64,000 nucleotides of DNA from Fodinibius halophilus (lineage in GTDB: Bacteria > Bacteroidota > Rhodothermia > Balneolales > Balneolaceae): assembly GCF_011059105.1 (NCBI RefSeq), contig NZ_JAALLS010000008.1, positions 94,864 to 158,863 on the forward strand, read 5' to 3'. Made by a program: the position numbers and the translations under genes. Positions within the stretch are counted from its first letter, which is position 1. The number at the start of each line of letters is the position of its first letter. Shown piece by piece: positions 19,151-27,471 of the stretch. Under the pieces are notes generated by a model that did no database searches, had not been told where the DNA came from, and saw only the letters and a list, made by a program, of their open reading frames with translations.

Positions 19151-20228
19151 ATGAATACATATACCCTGCAAAATCAGTTCAAATTTCTAAGGTCCCTTTC
19201 CTACTTGATGATAGGGTTCTGTATTCTTTCTATGGCTTTAACAGGATGTAAAGACCATTCAACTACAGTCAAAGACGAGGATAAAAAAACAACCTATTAT
19301 AGCATCAAATATTATGATTTTACCTCAGATAAAGAGAGCGTACAGGTTCATAAATGGATATACCCCATCAATTTTGTATATCACGACTCAACTAAAGGTC
19401 AATTTTCCTGGCACTATTTTGACAAAAAAAAATAAACTTTATTACCTGAACTTTTTTCAATCGGACGGAAGTGATGGTTTTATAACAATGAATTTTTACC
19501 CCTCTTCCAGTGATGCCCTTGATCTAAAATATTCTCACCCATTTATTTTGTTTAGTGTAGAGGCTCAAATAGCAAACTATCAAAACTTCAAAGAGGTTAA
19601 TTTCCTCACTAACTATTCAAACGAATATATCGCCTCCAGTCCCCAGCTTGCACCCGATCAATCATTCATTGTTTTCGACCTATTTCAAAAGTCGGAAAAC
19701 AGACATTCCCTAGTCAAAATTGATACAAGCGGTGCCAATAAGCAGCTAATCAGTGAATATACCTTTTCAGAAAAAACGACAAATGCAGAAAATTTCAGAA
19801 TTTCCCGTGATAGCCAAAGGATATTTTTTGTCCATCAAAAAGAGATATGGAAATTAAATGTTGATGATCAAAACCCAACCAAAATAGCAACCTTACCTTT
19901 TAATCCCCAGTATCTCTCTTTAAGTCCAGACGAACATAAAGTCACTTTTATAACTGATGACAAAAAATATTCAGGCGTCTATTATTTTAACATGAATACA
20001 AATGAGTTAATTGAAGTTAAGAAAGAGAAAAAGAAATTCGGAGCAGTCGGATTCCGAAATAACCACCAACTTGTTTTCAGTCAACCGGGACAAGAAGGAG
20101 GCCTGTATAGCTATGATCTTTCAACCAAAAATCTGGAAAAACTGATTGTCGATGACCTGTATAATAAAGGCGTGCCTGTATTTAATAAAGATCACTCACG
20201 AATCTATTACCTTGTTGCAGAACAATAA
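19151..20228 (+). pseudogene. TolB-like beta-propeller lipoprotein with a frameshift in an A9 run
   Basis: Two frames encode one protein. The first (19151-19435) has a lipoprotein signal ending LTGC and stops right after a run of nine A (19424-19432). The second frame carries on with a propeller of WD40/TolB type (segments such as SSPQLAPDQSFIVFDL, NFRISRDSQRIFFV and YLSLSPDEHKVTFI). Removing one A gives a continuous 358-residue lipoprotein reading HYFDKKNKLYYL across the joint. The break may be a real mutation, a sequencing or assembly slip in the homopolymer, or a reversible on/off tract. There is no sign of further decay. Confidence 0.75.
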
Positions 20229-20390
20229 ATACATTATAGTTAAATCTCATGCCTTCAATTATCCTCTACAAATAAATCGCCTACAGTTCGTATTTAACTT
20301 TCTTGGTATTACATATTTTATGGCTGACATTCTAAAATTTCACCTATAACATGAATATCAAAAAATAACTCTTTTCTAACATATTTCAGC

Positions 20391-21383
20391 ATGAATAAGA
20401 TCATACGGATACCTACAACAATACTATTCCTGGGGTGTCTGCTGGTGCTGGCGGGATGTCACATTTTCGGTAATCAAAAAGAAACCGAACCGGAATATAT
20501 TTGGCAAAAAATGGATGGATTTGCTGACCAAGAGATACGTGAACTTGCACTACGGGATGACGAAACCCTGGCAGTTGCAACGGACTCGGGAATATATATA
20601 AATCAATCATTAGATCAGCCCTTACAAAGGGCTGATCTTCCAGCCTCTTTGGATTTTTCCATTGTCAGGGAAATTATAACCTCAGATACACTTTTTTATT
20701 TCTCTACCTTCACTTTTGTCAATCAGATGTGGTCTTCAGTTGACGGACAAAAATGGGAGTTACTCTTAACGAAGAAAAAACCGATGTTCAATATCTGGAT
20801 TACCCCGCAAGGCAATCGTATTATTGGCACCTGGCATGGAGTGTACCGCCAGCTTGGCGGCACCTCTGACGTTGAACTGGTTACCTTTCTCTATACGGAT
20901 CATTTTGCCGGACTAGACCGGATCACAAGCGTGACACAAACCTCCTCAGGAGCCCTGTTTTGCGGTTCCCACGACGGGGTGTACCGCTCACTGGACGATG
21001 GGCTAAAATGGGTAAAGGTTAGCCACGACATTCATAAAAGTAAGGATTTTGTAGTAGCATTATATACAGATTCAAACAATCATATTTATGCACAAACCCT
21101 ATTTGGAGAGTTGTATCGGTCTGAAGATGATGGGGATAGCTGGGAAAAAATGGGGGGCTTCGATGGGCTGGGAGTAAAAGAGGCAACGTTTCCCGGTAAT
21201 GAAACTGTTGTAGCAATGACGAGCGAAGCGGTTTGGAAGGCCTCGCTGACCGACGGTAAATTCCGTAAAGTTGGACCGGACCACTCCCCTGAATACAAAA
21301 AAATGGGAGCAATAGAGAATGGCAAGATTGTGGTTGCAACCGATTCTTCTCTATTTATCGGGGTCCCCAATCCCTCGTACTAA
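20391..21383 (+). CDS. BNR/sortilin-like beta-propeller lipoprotein
   Basis: A 330-residue lipoprotein with signal and lipobox LAGC (Cys at about residue 23). The body has repeats of the BNR/VPS10 type (ALFCGSHDGVYRSLDDGLKWVKV, LYRSEDDGDSWEKM), where S-x-D-x-G-x-x-W marks each blade. Such propellers are found in glycosidase-like and binding proteins. No catalytic residues could be assigned. It is the third propeller lipoprotein in a row, each from a different propeller family. A perfect 12-bp-arm hairpin lies within the coding sequence at 20612-20638. Confidence 0.8.
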   Translation: MNKIIRIPTTILFLGCLLVLAGCHIFGNQKETEPEYIWQKMDGFADQEIRELALRDDETLAVATDSGIYINQSLDQPLQRADLPASLDFSIVREIITSDTLFYFSTFTFVNQMWSSVDGQKWELLLTKKKPMFNIWITPQGNRIIGTWHGVYRQLGGTSDVELVTFLYTDHFAGLDRITSVTQTSSGALFCGSHDGVYRSLDDGLKWVKVSHDIHKSKDFVVALYTDSNNHIYAQTLFGELYRSEDDGDSWEKMGGFDGLGVKEATFPGNETVVAMTSEAVWKASLTDGKFRKVGPDHSPEYKKMGAIENGKIVVATDSSLFIGVPNPSY

Positions 21384-21457
21384 ATAATAAGTGTGATCAC
21401 AGTTTTGAAGCTGGATAAGTGCCCATTTCCATCCTATAGTGTGAATCTACACCAAAG

Positions 21458-21530
21458 AATAGCGCAAACGTCCTACTCCTGTAATAAAGTAGCCCTAACT
21501 ATCGTACAATCGGGACACTTGCGCGATGAT
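21458..21530. repeat. Bipartite REP-like element, diverged copy
   Basis: AATAGCGCAAACGTCC at the left and ACACTTGCGCGATGAT at the right face each other across about 40 bases. The same outer pattern occurs in the better-preserved pair at 21686-21751. The two copies lie in the 444-bp space between the propeller lipoprotein gene and the RDD gene; that space holds no other gene. Confidence 0.6.
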
Positions 21531-21685
21531 AGGGTCTTAAAAATCATCTCCGACGGCATCCATAGCCCTTCTATTACGGGAGTACAACTCCCTTAGAGCT
21601 TGAGAGTATAATTACTTTGTAGATCGATTGTGAGTGGAGCGAGAATTGCTTTTACCATTTAAGAATGGAATTACAACAAAACAAT

Positions 21686-21751
21686 AGCGCGAGCGTCTCG
21701 CTCGTGCTAAAAACTGGCACCAAATATCGCACAAGCGAGACGCTTGCGCGA
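21686..21751. repeat. Bipartite REP-like element (GCGAGCGTCTCGCTC type)
   Basis: The left half AGCGCGAGCGTCTCGCTCG is itself nearly palindromic, and the right half GCACAAGCGAGACGCTTGCG is its reverse complement with few changes. The halves are separated by about 20 bases. A related single half lies near 29028-29047 (GTGCGAGTGTCCCGCTCACG). This layout is typical of REP pairs maintained by REP-associated tyrosine transposases. No such transposase is in the window. Confidence 0.75.
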
Positions 21752-21797
21752 TGACTAATGATCTTCCAGCTCGTGATATAATTTCCAAAACAAAATC

Positions 21798-21820
21798 CCC
21801 GGCACTTTGAAAGTGCCGGG
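21798..21820 (-). terminator. Terminator of the RDD gene
   Basis: The arms CCCGGCACTTT (21798-21808) and AAAGTGCCGGG (21810-21820) pair perfectly. Read on the minus strand the hairpin is followed by GGATTTTGTTTT. It lies 7 bp past the stop codon of the minus-strand gene that ends at 21828. Confidence 0.85.
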
Positions 21821-21827
21821 AGTTCAC

Positions 21828-22547
21828 CTAGCCATGAATCACATTATAATCTTTAACAACCGTGCGCAGAAACTGTAACACACCCTTTTCCCTAGCCTTC
21901 TCGATTCCCATCTTTTCCTGGATAGCATTGCGGGTTTTCATAGCCATTATTTTATAGGTTTGCCGATCATACGCTTTTCTCTCGTTCAATACCTCCTTAA
22001 TTATTGAAATATCCTTATCAGTTAACACCGAGACCTCAGGGTAAACCGGCTCGTAATCCTCTTCAAAATCGGTATATAAGGTATCCGACAGGCTGGTTTT
22101 CTTTTTGCTTTCTACTACCGCAGTACCCGCGGCCAGATCACCCAGCCGCTGCCCTTTGCCATTAATCAAAATGGTAATAAAAGCCACCGTACCCGATGTG
22201 GAAGTAATTTCAATAAGACGAAAAACCCAGCGCATCACGTAATTCCCAAAGGTTGCAGGAGTCCCGTCCGTTTTTATCACCTTGATCCCCGCTACTTTTT
22301 TCCCGGGAGATTGCCCTTCCATAAAAAGCTCAAAAATGAGGTGATAAGACATTAGTGGAAGTACCAAAACAAGAATGATCATCCACGTGGGTGGTTTTAC
22401 AGCATCAAAAACGAAAGCATATAAAACAACAAAATAGATTGTCATTATTATAATATCCAGTGCATAAGCGCCAAGGCGTGCCCCAATACCAGCCGGCGAA
22501 TAATCTATTTGTACGTGATGGGAGGTCTCTATATTCAAATGTTCCAT
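21828..22547 (-). CDS. RDD family membrane protein
   Basis: A 239-residue protein with the RDD layout: an N-terminal SPAGIGARLGAYALDIIIM segment (the R and D of the first helix), further membrane spans (about residues 50-70 and 105-125), and the SPGKKVAGIKV and GQRLGDLAAGTAVV segments typical of the family. A soluble C-terminal part of about 90 residues is rich in Lys and Glu. Function is unknown; the family may act in transport. It is divergent from the SpoIIM-to-DUF58 operon, an association seen widely in Bacteroidota and Actinobacteria. Confidence 0.9.
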   Translation of the reverse strand: MEHLNIETSHHVQIDYSPAGIGARLGAYALDIIIMTIYFVVLYAFVFDAVKPPTWMIILVLVLPLMSYHLIFELFMEGQSPGKKVAGIKVIKTDGTPATFGNYVMRWVFRLIEITSTSGTVAFITILINGKGQRLGDLAAGTAVVESKKKTSLSDTLYTDFEEDYEPVYPEVSVLTDKDISIIKEVLNERKAYDRQTYKIMAMKTRNAIQEKMGIEKAREKGVLQFLRTVVKDYNVIHG

Positions 22548-22676
22548 ATACCAAGGCTAAGTAACTATATAATTTTTGATGAGTTTGAGAAATTCTGTTT
22601 ATTAGGTTAAAATATCAAAAGCTTTTCACATCAACACAGTCGTTTCAAACTCACGAGCGCTTCCAACTAACATTTT

Positions 22677-23624
22677 ATGCGAGAGGTTAAGTTTTTACGT
22701 ACGAATGCTCCTCACTGGAAAAAGTTTGAGCAACTACTTGAACAGCCCGAAAAGGCCGATGCAGATGAACTCGCTGATTTATATACCCGGCTAACGGATG
22801 ATCTGGCGTGGGCGCAAACCTACTATCCCAATAGCGAGACTACAGCTTATCTTAATGAGCTAACTGCTAAAGTACATGAACAGATCTATGAAAACAAGAA
22901 AGAGGATAAAAGTCGTATCCTCCATTTCTGGAAGCAAGAACTGCCCCAACTCTACTACAAGCATCGCCAAATGCTTACGGTTGCATTCACCGTGTTTGTC
23001 ATAGCCCTGGGCATAGGTATTATATCGGAACTCAACGATCCCGATTTTAGCCGCATGATACTGGGCGACCAGTACGTAAATATGACCATTCATAATATCG
23101 AGCAAAACGACCCAATGGCGGTCTATAAACAGGAACACTCGATGGATATGTTTCTGGGAATCACCTTTAATAATATAAGAGTCTCTTTTATGGCGTTCAT
23201 AACCGGGATTCTCGCTTCCGTTGGTACCGGTTTATTACTCATGTACAATGGTATTTTTATCGGGGCTTTTCTTGGCATGTTTAGCAAATATGGTTTGGTT
23301 TCAGAATCATTGCTTGTAGTTTTTATTCATGGTACACTCGAGCTATCAGCAATTATCATTGCCGGGGCAGCGGGGCTGGTCATGGGTAGTGGTATCCTTT
23401 TTCCGGGCAGTTATAAGCGCTCTACTTCTTTTAAACGAAGTGCCCGAGAAGGCCTTAAAATGACAATCGGCCTCGCTCCTATTTTCATATTAGCCGGTTT
23501 CTTAGAATCTTTTGTTACACGCTATACCGAAATGCCACTATTGTTAAGCTTATTTATTATAATAGCTTCACTATTTTTTGTACTGTGGTATTTCGTTTTT
23601 TATCCTCGTCATCTTCAACAATAA
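22677..23624 (+). CDS. SpoIIM-family (stage II sporulation protein M-like) membrane protein
   Basis: A 315-residue protein with a soluble N-terminal region (to about residue 95) followed by five or so membrane spans. The family segments are MFLGITFNNIRVSFMAFITGIL, IFIGAFLGMFSKYGL, and FIHGTLELSAIIIAGAAGL with its His and Glu. SpoIIM-like proteins occur in many bacteria that do not sporulate, usually beside RDD, MoxR and DUF58 genes as here. The name is structural, and sporulation is not implied. The next gene starts 9 bp downstream. Confidence 0.88.
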   Translation: MREVKFLRTNAPHWKKFEQLLEQPEKADADELADLYTRLTDDLAWAQTYYPNSETTAYLNELTAKVHEQIYENKKEDKSRILHFWKQELPQLYYKHRQMLTVAFTVFVIALGIGIISELNDPDFSRMILGDQYVNMTIHNIEQNDPMAVYKQEHSMDMFLGITFNNIRVSFMAFITGILASVGTGLLLMYNGIFIGAFLGMFSKYGLVSESLLVVFIHGTLELSAIIIAGAAGLVMGSGILFPGSYKRSTSFKRSAREGLKMTIGLAPIFILAGFLESFVTRYTEMPLLLSLFIIIASLFFVLWYFVFYPRHLQQ

Positions 23625-23633
23625 TTCATCATT

Positions 23634-24500
23634 ATGCCTAACACTTTCAAGATAAAACAACCTCGAGACTTTGGTGCACTTATTACCGCGCCTTTTACAT
23701 ACATCCGTAAACACTATGAAGTACTTGGTAAAAGTCTGCTTTATTTTATTGTTCCTCTTATTGCTGTCACAAGTATTTTAATGACCCAATATTTTACTGC
23801 TACTTTTGAGATGGGGATGAATCCGGAAGCCCTGGAAACAGGCGGTGGTTTGTCAAATATGTTTTCAATGTACGGGGCCAGTACACTTTTCTCGATGATT
23901 ACAATGACAGCCCTTGCTGCTTTAATTTACACTCATATGAAGCTGGTAGCTAATGAAACTTTTGCTAATTCCAGGATCGCAGTAGATCATATTTGGCAAG
24001 GGATTAAATCAAACTTTGTTGGGATATTACTTATCTCCATTGGTATCTTTTTCGCAACCATGCTCGGTTCATTATTTTTTATCCTTCCCGGCATCTTTAT
24101 TGCTATTAAACTTACTCTGGTTACCGCAGCATATGTATTAGAAGATAAACACTCTATTAGTGATGCTTTTTCCAGGTCATGGCATTTAATTACCAATCAC
24201 TGGTGGTTTACATTAGGGCTAGTTATTGTGCTATCAATTCTTATTGGCCTTCTCTCTCAAGCCCTTAGCCTGCCTTTTATAATAGCTACAGCTATTAGCG
24301 GGTTCTCAGGATTTACCGATCCCAATTCAGCAGGAACAATCATCGCTATTTTTTATGGCTTTGTAACCTCATTAAGCTATATCTTCTACAGTATTATATA
24401 CCTGGCCCTTGGTTTTCATTTTTACAACCTGGTAGAACGCAAAGAAGGAGAAGGACTGCGCCAGCGTATTAATGAAATCGGAAACTCTGCAAACGCTTAA
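23634..24500 (+). CDS. Multi-span membrane protein of the MoxR/DUF58 operon
   Basis: A 288-residue hydrophobic protein with about six membrane spans and a KQPRDFGALITAPFTYIRKHY N-terminal segment. The middle contains the DAFSRSWHLITNHWWFTLGLVI segment seen in membrane proteins related to the glycerophosphodiester phosphodiesterase membrane domain. No enzyme motif is present. It sits between SpoIIM and DUF4129 genes in one operon; the latter overlaps its 3' end by 29 bp if translation starts at the ATG at 24472. Confidence 0.75.
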   Translation: MPNTFKIKQPRDFGALITAPFTYIRKHYEVLGKSLLYFIVPLIAVTSILMTQYFTATFEMGMNPEALETGGGLSNMFSMYGASTLFSMITMTALAALIYTHMKLVANETFANSRIAVDHIWQGIKSNFVGILLISIGIFFATMLGSLFFILPGIFIAIKLTLVTAAYVLEDKHSISDAFSRSWHLITNHWWFTLGLVIVLSILIGLLSQALSLPFIIATAISGFSGFTDPNSAGTIIAIFYGFVTSLSYIFYSIIYLALGFHFYNLVERKEGEGLRQRINEIGNSANA

Positions 24501-25221
24501 GTACTGCCCTTCTGTGAAGCATCACTATTTTCTTTTTTTAATTCTTATAACTGTTATCCCGTTTGTTGCTTCCGGGCAACAAACGGATCAACAGTACTCT
24601 GTTCCTGATGTTCGGCAACCGACCGAACAAACCATAGATTCTTTTGCCCAACAAGAAGATTTCATCTATCGCTCTTTGCCCAAAGAAGAACAATCTTTTA
24701 TGGATAAAGTTTGGGAGTGGATTTTAACACAAATAGGAAAACTACTGGCCAATCCTACAGCCAGTACCATCCTTGAATACGCATTTATACTGGTCTTTGC
24801 TGGACTTTTGATACTACTTATTAACCAGTTTATGAAAGGAAATATTAGCAACATTATCCGCAGTAAAAATATTAAAAAACAGCCCATATCCTTTAACCAA
24901 CAAGATTTTGATACCCTTGATCTAAACAAGCTCATCAACAATGCGATTGCCGAGAACAACTATGGCCTGGCGGTGCGATACCTGTACCAACAAAAACTGC
25001 AACAGCTGCAAGAGGGCGGCTATATTGACTGGAAAAAAGAAAAAACCAATCGCACCTATCTCTATGAAATAGATGAACCCAACCTCCGTACTCACTTTCG
25101 TGAATTGACGCGCTATTACGAACTGATTGAATATGGTAATTTTTCTATCACTGATACCGATTTTCAATCTATTCATAAACAGTTTAAAGAAATGCGAACT
25201 CTTATTCGGCGTTCATCGTGA
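24472..25221 (+). CDS. DUF4129 domain protein
   Basis: A 249-residue protein with a hydrophobic signal or anchor (about residues 18-35), a periplasmic segment, a second membrane span (about residues 98-118) and a C-terminal cytoplasmic DUF4129-type part with the AVRYLYQQKLQQLQEGGYIDW and RTHFRELTRYYELIEYGNFSI segments. The ATG at 24472 overlaps the previous gene by 29 bp. A GTG at 24514 would also leave a good signal and avoid the overlap. DUF4129 proteins accompany MoxR/DUF58 operons. A perfect 11-bp-arm hairpin lies at 24559-24586, just after the signal region. Confidence 0.8.
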   Translation: MKSETLQTLKYCPSVKHHYFLFLILITVIPFVASGQQTDQQYSVPDVRQPTEQTIDSFAQQEDFIYRSLPKEEQSFMDKVWEWILTQIGKLLANPTASTILEYAFILVFAGLLILLINQFMKGNISNIIRSKNIKKQPISFNQQDFDTLDLNKLINNAIAENNYGLAVRYLYQQKLQQLQEGGYIDWKKEKTNRTYLYEIDEPNLRTHFRELTRYYELIEYGNFSITDTDFQSIHKQFKEMRTLIRRSS

Positions 25222-26411
25222 AAAAGAAGCACCTCTACATATCAATTTTAATAATCACGGTAGTGGGTTACCTGTTAGTTCAATGGGCCCAACCCAAACC
25301 TATTGACTGGTCTCCCAGTTATTCGGGACTTGCCAAAAAACCCTACGGCTGCTTTATAACCCGTAATGTATTGGATAATATTTTCCCGGATCACCCTATC
25401 CACTATCGCAACAAGCCTATTTTTAAAAGTCGTGATACGGCTTCGTACCAAAATGAAATTTATATCAACAGTAGTTTTTCTCCCGATCGGTATGAAGCTG
25501 AAATCTTGCTCGAACGCCTACGCTCAGGCAAAACCATTTTTATTTCTGCACATAAGCTGGAGGGACCATTAGCCGACAGCCTTGATTTAAAAGTATCTAG
25601 GCCACACCTTTTCTCAGCCCCTGCCCTGGATACAAAACTGGATTCTCTGGGGGTGAAGTTCGCTCATAGCAAGAGTTCTTATCAGGGGCAGTGGTACTTC
25701 CCTAAAATGCTTGCAAGCTCTTATTTCACCGACTTTGATTCCTCTGCAACTACCATTATGGGTAGAAATGAAAACAAAGAAACCAATTTTATTAAGGTTG
25801 AAGAAGGAGAAGGTGAACTTTATGTGCATTCGGTTCCCTATGTATTTACAAACTACTTTATGCGTGAATACCCAAGTGCACAGTATGCCGCCCGTGTACT
25901 TTCTCACTTGCCACCGGCCCCTACCATTTGGGATGAGTACAATAAAGACGGGCGCATGATTAATACCTCTCCCCTGCGATACGTCGTATCGCATCCTTAT
26001 TTAAAGTGGGCCTGGATTACTGCACTTTTCGGCTTAACACTATTCCTTCTGTTCCGCGCAAAACGTCGTCAGCGAATTATTCCTGTTATAAAGCAACCCC
26101 AAAATACGACGGTAGAGTTTACCAAAACTATTGGTCGTCTGTATCACCAAAATGGCGATCACAAGGGACTCGCTTCTAAAAGAATTAGGTATTTACTGGA
26201 ACATATCCGAGAAGATCTTAACCTGGATACTCAAAATATCAATGATGAGTTTTTAAAGCATCTTAGCCGGCGATCGGGTGCAGACAGTGACACTGTACAA
26301 ACCCTTTTCGACTTTATTGATCGTATTCAGCATAAGAAAGAGATCTCTTCTGACCACCTTTGGCACTTAAACAAACATATTGAAACTTTTTATCAACAAT
26401 CTTCGCGATGA
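25218..26411 (+). CDS. DUF4350 domain protein
   Basis: A 397-residue protein that starts at a GTG overlapping the previous stop (GTGA). There is an N-terminal membrane anchor (residues 5-24), a domain with the SYSGLAKKPYGCFITRNVLDNIFP start typical of DUF4350, a second span near residues 262-280, and a basic soluble C-terminus. DUF4350 lies between DUF4129 and MoxR in this conserved operon. It resembles GATase-type binding domains and no catalytic residues are recognised. The MoxR gene overlaps its 3' end by 4 bp. Confidence 0.82.
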   Translation: MKKKHLYISILIITVVGYLLVQWAQPKPIDWSPSYSGLAKKPYGCFITRNVLDNIFPDHPIHYRNKPIFKSRDTASYQNEIYINSSFSPDRYEAEILLERLRSGKTIFISAHKLEGPLADSLDLKVSRPHLFSAPALDTKLDSLGVKFAHSKSSYQGQWYFPKMLASSYFTDFDSSATTIMGRNENKETNFIKVEEGEGELYVHSVPYVFTNYFMREYPSAQYAARVLSHLPPAPTIWDEYNKDGRMINTSPLRYVVSHPYLKWAWITALFGLTLFLLFRAKRRQRIIPVIKQPQNTTVEFTKTIGRLYHQNGDHKGLASKRIRYLLEHIREDLNLDTQNINDEFLKHLSRRSGADSDTVQTLFDFIDRIQHKKEISSDHLWHLNKHIETFYQQSSR

Positions 26412-27424
26412 GTAAACAACCTGACAAAAATTCTACAAACTCCAACACCTTTGCCCCGGCGGTACAAGATCGAACTGACCTTTCGGGCATTAAAACACTG
26501 GCTGACAATCTCCGCAGCGAAATTGGAAAAATCATTGTCGGTCAAGAACGCATGGTAGATCTGTTAATTACTGCTCTGCTAGCAAATGGTCATGTGCTCG
26601 TTGAAGGCGTCCCCGGGGTTGCTAAAACCCTTACGGCCCGACTATTTGCGCGTACCTTGTCAACCGATTTTTCACGCATCCAGTTTACTCCCGATCTCAT
26701 GCCGGCAGATGTTATCGGTACTTCCGTATTTAATCCCGAAACCACGGAATTTAATTTCAAAGAGGGACCGGTGTTCTCCAATGTTGTTCTTATTGATGAG
26801 ATCAACCGATCACCGGCAAAAACACAGGCCGCCCTTTTTGAGGTAATGCAAGAACGCCAAATCTCAGTAGATGGTACCACCTACACGATGGAGGAGCCTT
26901 TTATTATCCTGGCTACGCAGAACCCCATAGAGCACGAAGGCACTTATAAATTACCGGAAGCACAGCTGGATCGTTTTCTTTTTAAAATTAATGTGGGTTA
27001 CCCCGAGCAAAAAGATGAAACAGCTATTTTAGAAGGAGTCCACCAGCGTAAAAATCAAAATGATCCCTCCCAATTGGATGCTGTAGTTAAAGCTGACAAG
27101 TTGATTCAAAATCAAGCCTTGGTTTCTGATATCCACGTTGAAAAATCGCTAATGCATTATATTACCAGCATCACACAACACAGCCGAAATCATCCGGCTA
27201 TTCACATTGGAGCCTCACCGCGAGCTGCTGTATTTATGATGCGCGCTGCTCAAGCGTGGGCTGCTATTAATGGACGCGATTTCGTTATCCCCGATGATAT
27301 TCAGGATATTGCCCAACCGGTATTACGACACCGTCTTATCTTGACACCCGAAAAAGAGATGGAAGGTACCTCTACGGATGAAGTGATAACCCGAATTATT
27401 AAACAGATAGAGGTCCCGCGATAG
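26408..27424 (+). CDS. MoxR-family AAA+ ATPase
   Basis: A 338-residue MoxR-type ATPase. Walker A reads GVPGVAKT (residues 67-74) and Walker B is VLIDEINRSPAKTQ, followed by the sensor segment LATQNPIEHEGTYKLPEAQLDRF that is characteristic of the family. The C-terminal lid contains GASPRAAVFMMRAAQAWAAINGRD. MoxR proteins act as chaperone-like ATPases with DUF58 or VWA partners, and the next gene encodes a DUF58 protein. Its start overlaps the DUF4350 gene (ATGA). Confidence 0.95.
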   Translation: MSKQPDKNSTNSNTFAPAVQDRTDLSGIKTLADNLRSEIGKIIVGQERMVDLLITALLANGHVLVEGVPGVAKTLTARLFARTLSTDFSRIQFTPDLMPADVIGTSVFNPETTEFNFKEGPVFSNVVLIDEINRSPAKTQAALFEVMQERQISVDGTTYTMEEPFIILATQNPIEHEGTYKLPEAQLDRFLFKINVGYPEQKDETAILEGVHQRKNQNDPSQLDAVVKADKLIQNQALVSDIHVEKSLMHYITSITQHSRNHPAIHIGASPRAAVFMMRAAQAWAAINGRDFVIPDDIQDIAQPVLRHRLILTPEKEMEGTSTDEVITRIIKQIEVPR

Positions 27425-27471
27425 TACGTTTCTTAAAAAATATCTACCTCACAAACCGGTTTTTCATTTTC

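Noticed and set aside
21458..21751. A tRNA or other structured RNA gene in the REP-like pair.
   Set aside because: The pairing is that of a bipartite palindrome with a diverged second copy; no tRNA arms or CCA-type end are present.
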